Of a stretch of 64,000 nucleotides of DNA, positions 34,399 through 43,274 are shown piece by piece (the first letter of the stretch is position 1; the number at the start of each line of letters is the position of its first letter). Under the pieces are notes generated by a model. That model had not been told where the DNA came from and made no database searches. It saw only the letters and a program-made list of their open reading frames with translations. The stretch comes from DATLSM01 sp049585815 (lineage in GTDB: Bacteria > Actinomycetota > Thermoleophilia > Solirubrobacterales > 70-9): the NCBI GenBank assembly GCA_049585815.1, contig JBAVAR010000152.1, forward strand, positions 19,639 through 83,638. Direction: 5' to 3'. The position numbers and the translations under genes were made by a program.

Positions 34399-36330
34399 TC
34401 AGCCCCGCATTTCAGCGGTCCAAGTGGTCTCGGCCATCCGCAGACGCGCTCGTGCCTCCGTCCAGCTGCGGGAGTGGGTCGCCTCCCCCAGGGATCGCAT
34501 CAGCGAATCTCCATGGACCCTGTATTTCGCCAGCTGTTCGGGAATCACCGCCCCGAACCTACCGTCGGCCCTGAGTGTCCGATAGAGCTCCCAGTCGCAC
34601 TGGATTACGGAGTTGACCTCGAAGCCGTAGCCAAGTTCTGTGAACAGCCGACGGGGGAGCACGGCAATGGTGTCTCCGTCCCAGTTGGCCGAGTCCTCGC
34701 GGATAACTGAGTTCCCGAGCGGGGCATAGCCAGCGCTCATTGGCTCACCGTCTCGATCGATGAACTCGAGCCAGCTGGTGACGTAGGCCAGGCCGGGCTC
34801 GCGACGCAGAACCCCGAGCGCCCGGGAAACGAACTCTGGTTCAAGCAGGTTGTCGGCATCGAGCATCACCACGAACTCTCCACCCGCCACGCGAGCACCC
34901 AGGTTCCGCGCCGCGGACTCCCCCTGATTGAGCTGCGTGATCACACTCACTCGGGGATCGGCCGCAATCCGGTCAAGGATCCTGTCCTCTTCCTGAAAAG
35001 AACCATCGTTGACGATCACCACGTCAAGGTTTCGGTGAGACTGCTGAAGCAGGGAGCGCACCGCCTCCTCGATATGGGCCCGAGCGCGGTGGTAGGGCAC
35101 AACCCCAGTAACCGACGGCTCTTTCAGGGGCTGGGCTCGCCCCGATTCGCCGACGCGAGCCGAACTGATCATGCTCTCATAGGCCCCGAGTGTCTGACCA
35201 TTGTCCGTGAGCTTGCGCAGCCGCTCGAAGATCGCCCCTGAGGATCTGACCTCCTCAATCTCCTCCCGGTGTTCGAGTAGGTCGGCGAGAGCCCGACCCA
35301 GCGCTTTGGGGCCCAGACCCTCGGTGTGCCAACCGGTCACTCCGTGCTCAACGATCTCAGCTAGACCACCAACCGGGGTGGCGAGAATTGGTAGCCCATT
35401 TCGCATCGCCTCGGTTGCCGCGTTCCCCCACACCTCAAAGGCGGATGAGACAACCAGCAGGTCGTGCTGGTCCCACCGCCGCTGAACCTCCCCGTAGGAG
35501 AGCTGACCCTCGATGCGAATACGAGGATCGCCATCGCAAACGGTTTCGATCGTCGCGCGCATCGATTGTTCGGTCGGGGCGGTTTGAGTGTCGCCTCCGA
35601 TCAGGGTCAACTGCCAGTCGTCCCGCGGTAGCCGCAGGCACGCCTCAACCAGATCGAGCGGTCGCTTGAACTGCTGCAGGCGGCCCACATAGAGGAGGCG
35701 AAGTGGCTCGTTGGGGTCGCGGCGAGTGACCCTGGGTGGCGCCTTCGGGAGCCGCAGCGGTGGTCGGATCAAAACCGCCTGCGGAAGGGAGGGTGTCGAG
35801 TAGTAGCGCCGATAGAGGGACAGCGTGTCCCCGCCGCGCCACAACACCCTGTCAGCGAGGCGAAACTGCTCGCGCTCAAGGTCCGCCGTATACCGCATCT
35901 CCTCATTGCTGACCGCGTCGTGGAGGCAGATCAACTCCGTCGTACTGGCGAGCCTGACCCCGACCAGCGTCTTGCGCAGCAGCGGATGGCCCGCCCGACG
36001 CGCCTGAAGAGGCACAAGCCCGTGGCCTCGGTAGTCAGAAACCTCGAGATAGTCAGGTCCACCCGAATTGCCGTACGCGCCCTCTATCGCCGCCATCAGA
36101 GCGCCTGAGAGCCGGTGATTCTCGCAAGCATAGGAAATCGGCGCAGTACACTCCGGATCTGCATAGATTTCGCGCACCCCGGGGGCCGGGATCGCAGGTG
36201 CACTCTGGCCGCGGGCGCTGTGGATCAGCGTCACCTCGTACTTTGTGCCAAGCAGGGTGGCCAGGCGCCTCAGCGAGTGTCCGATACCGCCCGAATCGTC
36301 ATGCTCAGCTGAAACGAGGCAAATCCTCAC
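34399..36330 (-). CDS. bifunctional GT4-GT2 glycosyltransferase
   Basis: A 643-residue fusion of two glycosyltransferases. Residues 1 to about 390 form a GT-B family 4 enzyme with DDSGGIGHSLRRLA, LLYVGRLQQFKRP and SSAFEVWGNAATEAM (E-x7-E region). Residues about 400-640 form a GT-A family 2 enzyme with VTGVVPYHR, IVNDGSFQEED and MLDADNLLEP. Such fusions add two consecutive sugars to the same chain. The start is GTG at 36330 near the divergent gene-free region. A coiled-coil protein gene is coupled downstream. Confidence 0.88.
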   Translation of the reverse strand: MRICLVSAEHDDSGGIGHSLRRLATLLGTKYEVTLIHSARGQSAPAIPAPGVREIYADPECTAPISYACENHRLSGALMAAIEGAYGNSGGPDYLEVSDYRGHGLVPLQARRAGHPLLRKTLVGVRLASTTELICLHDAVSNEEMRYTADLEREQFRLADRVLWRGGDTLSLYRRYYSTPSLPQAVLIRPPLRLPKAPPRVTRRDPNEPLRLLYVGRLQQFKRPLDLVEACLRLPRDDWQLTLIGGDTQTAPTEQSMRATIETVCDGDPRIRIEGQLSYGEVQRRWDQHDLLVVSSAFEVWGNAATEAMRNGLPILATPVGGLAEIVEHGVTGWHTEGLGPKALGRALADLLEHREEIEEVRSSGAIFERLRKLTDNGQTLGAYESMISSARVGESGRAQPLKEPSVTGVVPYHRARAHIEEAVRSLLQQSHRNLDVVIVNDGSFQEEDRILDRIAADPRVSVITQLNQGESAARNLGARVAGGEFVVMLDADNLLEPEFVSRALGVLRREPGLAYVTSWLEFIDRDGEPMSAGYAPLGNSVIREDSANWDGDTIAVLPRRLFTELGYGFEVNSVIQCDWELYRTLRADGRFGAVIPEQLAKYRVHGDSLMRSLGEATHSRSWTEARARLRMAETTWTAEMRG

Positions 36331-36784
36331 GGCGCCAGCCTCACAGCTTGGGGGCGGGCGCCACTGAATCGGGGTTGGTGTGGTCCAAGGCTGAGTTTCA
36401 CGCTACTTCACCGGCATGAACCTGATCTGGGTCGCAAGGCGGTTGTGTGCGAGCAACCGGGGTGTCCTCGGCCGCCGGCGGGGCCAGAACCTATCTTCCA
36501 GGGACGCCGTGGACCATACCGAGGACGACTGGAAGTCCTCAGCAAAGCACCACGGCGGCGATCTGCTCCACAAGCCTCTGCCGGACGGCCGGCATCCACG
36601 GTCGGGAGGGGCGATCTTCCTCGTCCTCGCCAGCGAACAGATCGAGGCCGGAACAAGGCAGGGCGATCGTGTCTCAGGAGGGCAGACACGCGGCGAGATG
36701 GCGTCCCACTGCAGCGCTTGCGGGCCGGCCTTGGACTCCGTAACGTCCTCCCCCACGCCGGATCGGGCCGGTAGCCTGCATCTG
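36331..36784. other. gene-free stretch between divergent genes
   Basis: About 450 bases separate the bifunctional glycosyltransferase (minus) and a methyltransferase (plus). Frames on both strands are open, as expected at this G+C content, but have no domain. TAGCCT at 36772-36777 belongs to the methyltransferase promoter. No RNA feature is recognised. Confidence 0.45.
36772..36777 (+). promoter_or_regulatory. putative -10 element (TAGCCT) of the methyltransferase-wzt-wzm operon
   Basis: TAGCCT ends 7 bases before the ATG at 36785. It supports this ATG over the open frame upstream and suggests a leaderless message. Confidence 0.45.
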
Positions 36785-37669
36785 ATGAATCCCACTGACA
36801 CGTCGGGGGTGAGCGCCGGGATGTCGCCGCCGCTGCCCGTCTTCCTCGACGCCCGTGCGGCATTTGCCAACAGCTTCCTGATTGGCGAAGGGCTCGAGAT
36901 CGGCCCACTCCACCAGCCACTTGCGGTTTCCGCCCAGGCCCGCGTCCGTTATGTCGACCGAATGCCGACGCCGGACCTTCGCCGCGAGTACCCTGAGCTC
37001 GCCGATTGGGAGCTGACCGAGGTTGACATCGTCGATGACGGCGAGAGGCTGACAAGGGTCGCCGCCGAGAGCCAGGACTTCATCATCGCCAACCATTTCC
37101 TCGAGCACACAGAGGATCCAATTGGGACGATTGAGACCCACCTCGGCAAGCTCAAACCGGGTGGCGTCCTCTTCTACGCTGTTCCCGACAAGCGCTTCAC
37201 GTTCGACTTCCGGCGCCCGGTCACGCCGATCGAGCACATGGTCGCCGATTTCGAGGAAGGTGCGGAGCGCTCCCGGGCCGAGCACTACCGCGAGTGGTGT
37301 CGGCTTGTGATTAACGGAGAGTCGCCTTCGGTCGACAGTGCCGAGCAGGCCGCCTCGGAGGAGTGGGTGGAGGAACGAGCGAAGCAACTCGAAGCGCAGG
37401 CCTACTCGATCCACATGCACGTCTGGACCCAGGCCGAGTTCCTCCGCCTCATCCTCACCCTGCGCGAGCGCTTTGCCGACGCCTTCGACCTCGAGGCGGC
37501 TGCCCGGGTTGGGATCGAGTTCATCGTGGTGCTCCGCAAGGCGGGGCCTCTTCCCGGCCCACCCACAGCGCCGCCACCCGAATCGATTTCCCAAAAAGCG
37601 CTTGCGATCACCAGACGGGCGCTGGATCGGGGCGGCGCCGAGCTGCGCAGGCGAAGGGCAAAGCCATAG
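36785..37669 (+). CDS. class I SAM-dependent methyltransferase linked to wzt
   Basis: A 294-residue methyltransferase-like protein. The glycine-rich motif I is weak (GLEIGPLHQPLAV), but FIIANHFLEHTEDPIGTIETH and LKPGGVLFYAVPDKR are typical post-motif regions of Methyltransf_11-like sugar methyltransferases. FDFRRPVTPIEHM follows as in a family often found in polysaccharide loci. A charged helical stretch near 195-215 and a basic tail are present. It sits directly before wzt, and its TAG stop overlaps a possible ATA start. This is the position expected for a chain-terminal modifying enzyme in ABC-exported glycans. Confidence 0.78.
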   Translation: MNPTDTSGVSAGMSPPLPVFLDARAAFANSFLIGEGLEIGPLHQPLAVSAQARVRYVDRMPTPDLRREYPELADWELTEVDIVDDGERLTRVAAESQDFIIANHFLEHTEDPIGTIETHLGKLKPGGVLFYAVPDKRFTFDFRRPVTPIEHMVADFEEGAERSRAEHYREWCRLVINGESPSVDSAEQAASEEWVEERAKQLEAQAYSIHMHVWTQAEFLRLILTLRERFADAFDLEAAARVGIEFIVVLRKAGPLPGPPTAPPPESISQKALAITRRALDRGGAELRRRRAKP

Positions 37670-38916
37670 CTACCCGCCCGCCAGGGACGTCCGCGCCCCT
37701 CGCGATCGAAGCGCGGGACCTCGAGAAGACCTTCACAATTCCCACCCACCGGGTGGACTCGCTGAAGGAGCGGATGGTGCGTCCCTTCGCGGCCCGCGAT
37801 GTACGAATCCTGCGCGCCCTCGACGGCGTCTCGTTCGACGTTCGACGCGGCGAATTCTTCGGCATTGTCGGCCGCAACGGCTCGGGCAAGAGCACCTTGC
37901 TAAAACTGCTCGCCAGCATCTACCGGGCCGACGCCGGGACGATCCGCATGGCTGGCCGACTCGCTCCATTCATCGAGCTTGGAGTCGGCTTCAACCCTGA
38001 GTTGACGGCGCGTGAAAACGTCATCCTCAATGGGGTGATGATGGGACTGACTCCGAAGGAAACCCGCCGGAAACTCCACTCGGTGATCGAGTTCGCCGAA
38101 CTCGAGGAATTTGTCGATCTGAAACTCAAGAACTACTCATCTGGAATGCAGGTTCGCCTCGCCTTCTCGGTCATGCTGGAGGCCGACGCCGACGTGCTGC
38201 TGATCGACGAGGTCCTCGCGGTCGGCGACGCCGCCTTCCAGCAAAAGTGCGCCGATGTCTTTCACGCAACAAAAGCCGCGGGCAAGACGATCGTCCTGGT
38301 GACCCACGAGATGACCAGCGTCGAGGAGTACTGCCACCGAGCAATGCTGATCGACGACGGCAAGGTTCTCCATATCGGGGAGCCGGGGGAGGTCGGCCGC
38401 CATTACCTGCAGCTGAACTTCGAAAGGGGCAGCCCCGAGGACCACGCAACCGCGGCCTCCCAGCCCGGTGATGAGGTGAACCTGATCGACATCTGGCTCG
38501 AGGACATGGCCGGAGAGCGGATCACCAATGTCGAGCAGGGCGCCAGCTTCTGCCTCTGTGCCGAGCTGGAAGCGCTGCAGGATATGGCCGGGCTCGGTAT
38601 CGGCTTCAGCATCGCCAACGCCGACGGGATAGGCGTCTCAGATCTCGGCGTCGTCCCCGGGCGCAATGGCGAGCCCACGCCGCTCAAGCAGGGCCAGCGG
38701 GTAAAGGTGCGGGCCGAGATCAAGAACCTGCTGGCCGCCGGACGCTACTTCGTCCACCTCGGCGTCAACCGGGCGGCCGCCGGGGGTGTGGCCCTCTACA
38801 TCAATAGCGCCGTTGACTTCGCGGTGTTCGGCGGTGCGGTCGGCGGCCTCGTCTCGCTTCCCCACGAGATCGAAGCGAGTGTCGAGGCCGGTGCACGCGA
38901 GGGGATCCCGCGGTGA
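37666..38916 (+). CDS. wzt: polysaccharide ABC exporter ATPase with carbohydrate-binding tail (Wzt)
   Basis: About 416 residues. The ATPase domain has Walker A GRNGSGKST (about 69-77), signature YSSGMQ (157-162), Walker B LLIDEVLAVGD and the H-loop VTHEM. A C-terminal Wzt_C-like b-sandwich (about 270-416) should bind the glycan, as in E. coli O9a Wzt, where it recognises the chain-end modification. No ATG, GTG or TTG occurs in frame between an ATG at 37363, deep in the previous gene, and a GTG at 37753, inside the conserved domain. I propose the ATA at 37666, which overlaps the upstream stop (ATAG) and has GAAGGG 8 bases before it. The start remains uncertain. Confidence 0.88.
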   Translation: MATRPPGTSAPLAIEARDLEKTFTIPTHRVDSLKERMVRPFAARDVRILRALDGVSFDVRRGEFFGIVGRNGSGKSTLLKLLASIYRADAGTIRMAGRLAPFIELGVGFNPELTARENVILNGVMMGLTPKETRRKLHSVIEFAELEEFVDLKLKNYSSGMQVRLAFSVMLEADADVLLIDEVLAVGDAAFQQKCADVFHATKAAGKTIVLVTHEMTSVEEYCHRAMLIDDGKVLHIGEPGEVGRHYLQLNFERGSPEDHATAASQPGDEVNLIDIWLEDMAGERITNVEQGASFCLCAELEALQDMAGLGIGFSIANADGIGVSDLGVVPGRNGEPTPLKQGQRVKVRAEIKNLLAAGRYFVHLGVNRAAAGGVALYINSAVDFAVFGGAVGGLVSLPHEIEASVEAGAREGIPR

Positions 38917-39791
38917 GCACCGAGCCGCAAAATGCCCCGGTTGGACCGCTGCGAGAGGTCGCCGGTCCCTCGGCGCTGGGGGGTGGCTTTCGCCGGTTTT
39001 TCGATCTGCTCTGGCTGATCGCGGTTACCGAATTCCGTCGCACCTACTTTGGCACTGTGCTTGGCTACCTTTGGTCGCTGATCCGGCCACTCGCCCTTTT
39101 CGGGATTCTTCTTTTCGTCTTCACCAACGTCTTCCACGCCGGGTCAAAGGAGGTCGAACACTACCCGGTGATGTTGCTGCTCGGAATCGTCCTCTTCACC
39201 TTTTTCCAGGAATCGACGACGGCCGGCGTGCAGTCGGTCGTCGCCCAGGAGGGAGTGGTCCGCAAGACCCAATTTCCACGTCTGGTGATCCCGTTGACCA
39301 CGGTGCTGACCGGTTTCTTCAACCTCTGCCTCAATCTGGTCATCGTCCTCGTCTTCCTCTTCGCCTTCGGAGTCAGCCCGCAGTGGACATGGTTCCTCTT
39401 TCCGGTCGCGGTGGCAGCGCTGCTGATCCTTACCGCGGCGGTCAGCATGGCACTCTCGGTCCTCTTCGTTCGCTTCCGCGACGTCTCAATCATCTGGATC
39501 GTCGCCGCTCAGGTGCTCTTCTACGGAACGCCGATCCTCTATCCGGTCACCGCCTTCACCCATAGTCCGACTCACGACACCAAAGAACATCTCCTGATGC
39601 TGAATCCACTCTCGGTGATCTTCGAGCAGGTGCGGGTCTGGGTCCTCGCCGAACCCACAGCCCCGACCGCAGCGCAAGCGGCTGGCGGTGCCCTCCATCT
39701 CATACCCGCGGCGATGATCTTCGTCGGCGTTTGCGCTTTCGCGATCTGGATCTTTCGCCGCGAAGCGCCCCGCGTCGCCGAGAACCTCTAG
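38913..39791 (+). CDS. wzm: polysaccharide ABC exporter permease (Wzm)
   Basis: A 292-residue ABC-2-type permease with six helices. The amphipathic N-terminal region RRFFDLLWLIAVTEFRRTYFGTVLGYLWSLIRP (seen as DLLWLIAVTEF and GTVLGYLWSLIRP) is the family signature, and YGTPILYP and NPLSVIFEQVR are typical late motifs. The GTG overlaps the wzt stop (GTGA), so ATPase and permease are coupled. It moves the lipid-linked polymer across the membrane. It is convergent with the GT-C-like gene, 13 bases away. Confidence 0.93.
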   Translation: MSTEPQNAPVGPLREVAGPSALGGGFRRFFDLLWLIAVTEFRRTYFGTVLGYLWSLIRPLALFGILLFVFTNVFHAGSKEVEHYPVMLLLGIVLFTFFQESTTAGVQSVVAQEGVVRKTQFPRLVIPLTTVLTGFFNLCLNLVIVLVFLFAFGVSPQWTWFLFPVAVAALLILTAAVSMALSVLFVRFRDVSIIWIVAAQVLFYGTPILYPVTAFTHSPTHDTKEHLLMLNPLSVIFEQVRVWVLAEPTAPTAAQAAGGALHLIPAAMIFVGVCAFAIWIFRREAPRVAENL

Positions 39792-39804
39792 CGCCGAAGA
39801 GAGG

Positions 39805-41460
39805 CTAGCCGCAAACCTCCACCGGCCGGCTTGAATCGACGTGGACGTACCATGGCCGCGACGATTCATCGCCGGGGATGCGCAGCAGCATCGCCGACCT
39901 CGAGGGAATGGCGCTAAGTGGCACCGGGTATTCGCCTTCCGTGAAGCGGCGCAGGCTCGGCGTCGCTTCTGTCCCCGGCGGCACCTCGATCCGGTTCACC
40001 CCCACCGCCAGCGGCGCCTCGACCGTGCCGTTAACGCCTCCAACCCTGTTGCAGGCCGGGCCGGCGGCGGCGGCGGGGCTGAAGCCGCCAACGTGGACGA
40101 TGCCGGCAATCGATAGGGCATGCGTCAGCAGGATGTCGGCCTGCCGACGCCCCTGCGGCACGGCCCTTTCCAGTTCGCCCTGAGAGTAGGCCGGGCTGCC
40201 GAATTCTCTAATCGCTTCGAAGTACTTGGCGGCGTTGATGTCGATCAACGAGCCGGTTCCGGCGACTTCCGGAGTGAAGGCGAATTCCGGCGATACCGTC
40301 CGCCGAGCAATTTCCAGAGCGGCGGTATCAGAGCGGGTGAGGATCGTCTGTTCGGCGAAGAATTCTCGCCCCTTGTGGAGGACGACGAGGTTGGGGGCGA
40401 TCGCGAAAGCGGTGGCGAGGCCGCCAACGAGAAGTGTCCGTTTACCGAGCCGCGAGCCGCGCAGCAGGCCGGCGAGGATCATCAGGATGAAGATTGCGCT
40501 GACGTACTGGTAGCGGCTGGCGGTGGGTTCGCGGCCGGGAATCTCATTGAAGGCGGTGAGGAACCAGGTCGCGATCGCCGCTGCGGCAGTCGGCCAGACG
40601 ATCGGGTCGACCCGCTTGCGGCGGTAAATCAGGAGCCCGACGGCGGCGATCAAGGCTATGAGGATGGTCCGACCCCAGACCGGTTCGGCGGAGAGTGTCG
40701 CGGGTTCGGTTCCAAGGCCGGAAAGGGCCCCGACGCCGACCGCGATCGTTTCGGCGACATAGCGTGGGGAAGCGAGCAGATTCTGGAGGGTGAAGTGAGT
40801 CTCGGCGTTGTGGCCCCAGCCGATCCACCAAAGTGCATACAGAGCGACGGGAACGGCGACGGTAAAGGCGCGCTCGCGCCAGCTCTGGCGCGGGCCAAGC
40901 ATAATCGCGACAGCGCCGGCGACCGCGAAAGCGATGCCGAGGCTGGAGAAGCCGAAGCAGAGCAGCAGGGCGACACAGGCGATGACGTCGCCACGGCGGT
41001 CGCAGCGCTCAAGGGCAAGAAGCATCACCAATCCGAAAAGCATCGAACCGACGAAGCTGATCTCGAAGGTCCAGAGCAACACCTCATAGGCGGGGCCGAG
41101 AAAGAGGACGAGGGTCGCCGCAAAGAGTGCCGGCCAGCTACCGATCCGCCGCTCGACATAGAGATAGAGCACCACCGAGGTCGCCAGCAGCGCAATCGTC
41201 AGGAGCACGAATTCAGGCATCGCCGAGGTCATTCCAAAGATCCGCAAAAAGAGCTGTGTGATCAGCACTGGGATCACTACGATGTGCTCGTTGTGAGGTT
41301 CGAAGACCGCGCTGGCGGTGAGGTGCCGCCGGTTCATCAAGAACTCCCACGAGTCGGCGAAGAAGGTCAGGTGGCGGACCAGTACAAGGGTCACCACAGC
41401 TGCGATAAGGAGCGCTGCACCGAGCAGTAGCCGCGGCGCGATTCGGGTCGCTCGCTCCAT
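39805..41460 (-). CDS. GT-C-like polytopic membrane protein
   Basis: A 551-residue protein with about eleven helices in the first 375 residues and a soluble C-terminal domain (about 380-551). An acidic stretch after helix one (FFADSWEFL) resembles the catalytic loop of lipid-dependent GT-C glycosyltransferases such as protein mannosyltransferases, but no exact family is recognised. The ATG at 41460 shares one base with the preceding stop (TGATG); a GTG at 41466 is the alternative. It may use a polyprenyl-phosphate sugar donor to add side groups to the polymer. Confidence 0.72.
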   Translation of the reverse strand: MERATRIAPRLLLGAALLIAAVVTLVLVRHLTFFADSWEFLMNRRHLTASAVFEPHNEHIVVIPVLITQLFLRIFGMTSAMPEFVLLTIALLATSVVLYLYVERRIGSWPALFAATLVLFLGPAYEVLLWTFEISFVGSMLFGLVMLLALERCDRRGDVIACVALLLCFGFSSLGIAFAVAGAVAIMLGPRQSWRERAFTVAVPVALYALWWIGWGHNAETHFTLQNLLASPRYVAETIAVGVGALSGLGTEPATLSAEPVWGRTILIALIAAVGLLIYRRKRVDPIVWPTAAAAIATWFLTAFNEIPGREPTASRYQYVSAIFILMILAGLLRGSRLGKRTLLVGGLATAFAIAPNLVVLHKGREFFAEQTILTRSDTAALEIARRTVSPEFAFTPEVAGTGSLIDINAAKYFEAIREFGSPAYSQGELERAVPQGRRQADILLTHALSIAGIVHVGGFSPAAAAGPACNRVGGVNGTVEAPLAVGVNRIEVPPGTEATPSLRRFTEGEYPVPLSAIPSRSAMLLRIPGDESSRPWYVHVDSSRPVEVCG

Positions 41461-43178
41461 CAACACGCGGCAGTGTATTCACCCTCCGCGGTCACCCAGG
41501 GGGTCCGCAGGGAGATCCAGCAAAAGCCGGCCAGGGCCAGCGCGGCGAGGGTTGCAGCGACCGCAGAGTAGGAGGTTCCCGGCGGCGGAGTCACCACCGG
41601 TGTGTAGAGGGCGAGGACGAACAGCCCGTTGGCAGCGACAAGGATGGTGGCAAAGCAGGGAAGGCTCGCGTAGGCGCCCGCAACGCACACACAGATCGCC
41701 AACAGTGGCACCGCCAGCGTTCCCTGATGGATGACCGTCTCGGAGATCGGGTTGCCGAACATCACCAATGCCCAGAACAGGCAGACCGCGAGGCAGAGCC
41801 CGGCGCCGGTGAGCGCGAAGGCCCACTCCGGGCCGCGCTCGCCGCCGCGGTCGAGCAGCGATCGCAGCGCCATCGCCAGCAGGCCGAGGAGCAGGAAGCC
41901 AAGGCAGGGGAGCAGCGCGTAAAAGCGCATGATTCGAAGGGTTTCCAGGGCTTCGCCGAGATGACCTTCGCCGATCTCCTCGGCCGCATTGCTGATCCCG
42001 CCGCTGACTTCGCCCGCTCCGACCATCGTCGTCAGGTTGTGCCACTTGTTTTCAAGCGAGCCGCTCAGTCCTTCTTTGCGGTAGCCGTCGAGGATCGTCT
42101 GCAGCGATCCACGTTTGTCGATTTCGAGGGAGCCGCCCAGCTGCCACTTGATCAAACGGTTGCCGGGCGGATCGGCAAAGCGCTGATAGGCCGACCAGGG
42201 GGCAAGCAGCAGCAGTGCGGCTGCCAGGGCGAGGGCGATCCAGCGCCAGTCGGGCAGCGCCCGTAGGGCGGCGAAGATGAGCAGCGGGATCAGCAGGAAG
42301 ACGCTCGAACCGTGGCAGAGCATGGCCAGCGCACAGAGGGCTGCGAACAGCGCCCCCACCCGGGGATCGCGTGTCCAGCGCCTCCACTCTGGCGAGAAGA
42401 CGATCGCAGCGGCCGCCAAGAGGAAGGCGGCGGCGATCAGCTTCGGCCAGACGAAGAAACCGTGGATGATCGCGATGTCGCTGACCATCGCCGCGACCAG
42501 CACGAGGCCGGCGCCGCGACGACTCATGCGGGCGGCGCGCAGCAGGGCCCAGACCGCAGGCACCCAGAGCTGCTGGAGGGCGACGGCGAGCAACTGGTAG
42601 TGAAGCGAGCGACCATCCCAACCGAACGGCCGCAGCGCCAGGGTATAGGCGATCTGCAGCGGCGGGCGGTCACTCGCGAGCCAGTCGCCAGGGAACTGCG
42701 GCGGGGGGCCTGCGTGCCCGTGCTGGTAGAACCATTCGGCGAAGAAACGGGGGATCTCGCTGTCAGTCGGCAGCATATGGGAGAAGCGATGGCTCGCCAG
42801 TTCGAGCACTTCGAGGCTGCTGCCATGGAGGAAGCCGAGGAACACGACAAAGAAGCTGGCCAGCACCCAGAGCGAAAATGGGGTCGCCAACTCCCGCAGC
42901 GCGGTGCGACCACGTCCCTCAAACCAAAGCGAAACGATTGCCGCCGCGGCGCCAAAGACCACCAGGTAGGCGAGCGTTTTGCCGATCAGCGGCTCGGCGT
43001 AAAAGCCCCAGAAGACCAGCATCGCCGCCGTCCCTGAAGCAGTCAGAGCGAGGCCGACCAGGAGCACCGGCGAGCGTATCCCACGGGCCGCGCCGAACAG
43101 CGCGGCGGCAATCGCCGGCAGGGCGATCAGGGCCAGCTCCTCGAGGAGGATCAGGCCGATTTCGAGATTGAAATCCAC
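41460..43178 (-). CDS. GT-C-like polytopic membrane protein
   Basis: A 572-residue membrane protein with about twelve helices and a middle external loop (about 135-175 and 330-400). No signature motif fixes the family. The size, the loop with HMLPTDSEIPRFFAEW and the neighbourhood point to a GT-C-type glycosyltransferase or a polymer-modifying enzyme. It starts with GTG at 43178, and its stop is coupled to the next gene (TGATG). The two are probably a pair. It is divergent from the coiled-coil methyltransferase. Confidence 0.7.
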   Translation of the reverse strand: MDFNLEIGLILLEELALIALPAIAAALFGAARGIRSPVLLVGLALTASGTAAMLVFWGFYAEPLIGKTLAYLVVFGAAAAIVSLWFEGRGRTALRELATPFSLWVLASFFVVFLGFLHGSSLEVLELASHRFSHMLPTDSEIPRFFAEWFYQHGHAGPPPQFPGDWLASDRPPLQIAYTLALRPFGWDGRSLHYQLLAVALQQLWVPAVWALLRAARMSRRGAGLVLVAAMVSDIAIIHGFFVWPKLIAAAFLLAAAAIVFSPEWRRWTRDPRVGALFAALCALAMLCHGSSVFLLIPLLIFAALRALPDWRWIALALAAALLLLAPWSAYQRFADPPGNRLIKWQLGGSLEIDKRGSLQTILDGYRKEGLSGSLENKWHNLTTMVGAGEVSGGISNAAEEIGEGHLGEALETLRIMRFYALLPCLGFLLLGLLAMALRSLLDRGGERGPEWAFALTGAGLCLAVCLFWALVMFGNPISETVIHQGTLAVPLLAICVCVAGAYASLPCFATILVAANGLFVLALYTPVVTPPPGTSYSAVAATLAALALAGFCWISLRTPWVTAEGEYTAAC

Positions 43179-43260
43179 CTAATCCCGCATCCATTGCCCC
43201 GGCCGCATTGCCGGAGCAGGTTGCCATACGCTGCACACCACCGCTCGGGAATGCTCTCGG

Positions 43261-43266
43261 TAAACT
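43261..43266 (+). promoter_or_regulatory. putative -10 element (TAAACT) of the coiled-coil methyltransferase
   Basis: TAAACT ends 8 bases before the ATG at 43275 in the gap between divergent genes. A leaderless message is likely. Confidence 0.45.
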
Positions 43267-43274
43267 GCCGGGCT

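Noticed and set aside
40120..41430. Long plus-strand open frame opposite a membrane protein gene
   Set aside because: It is the antisense shadow of the GT-C-like gene: highly charged with no domain, as expected opposite hydrophobic codons at this G+C content.
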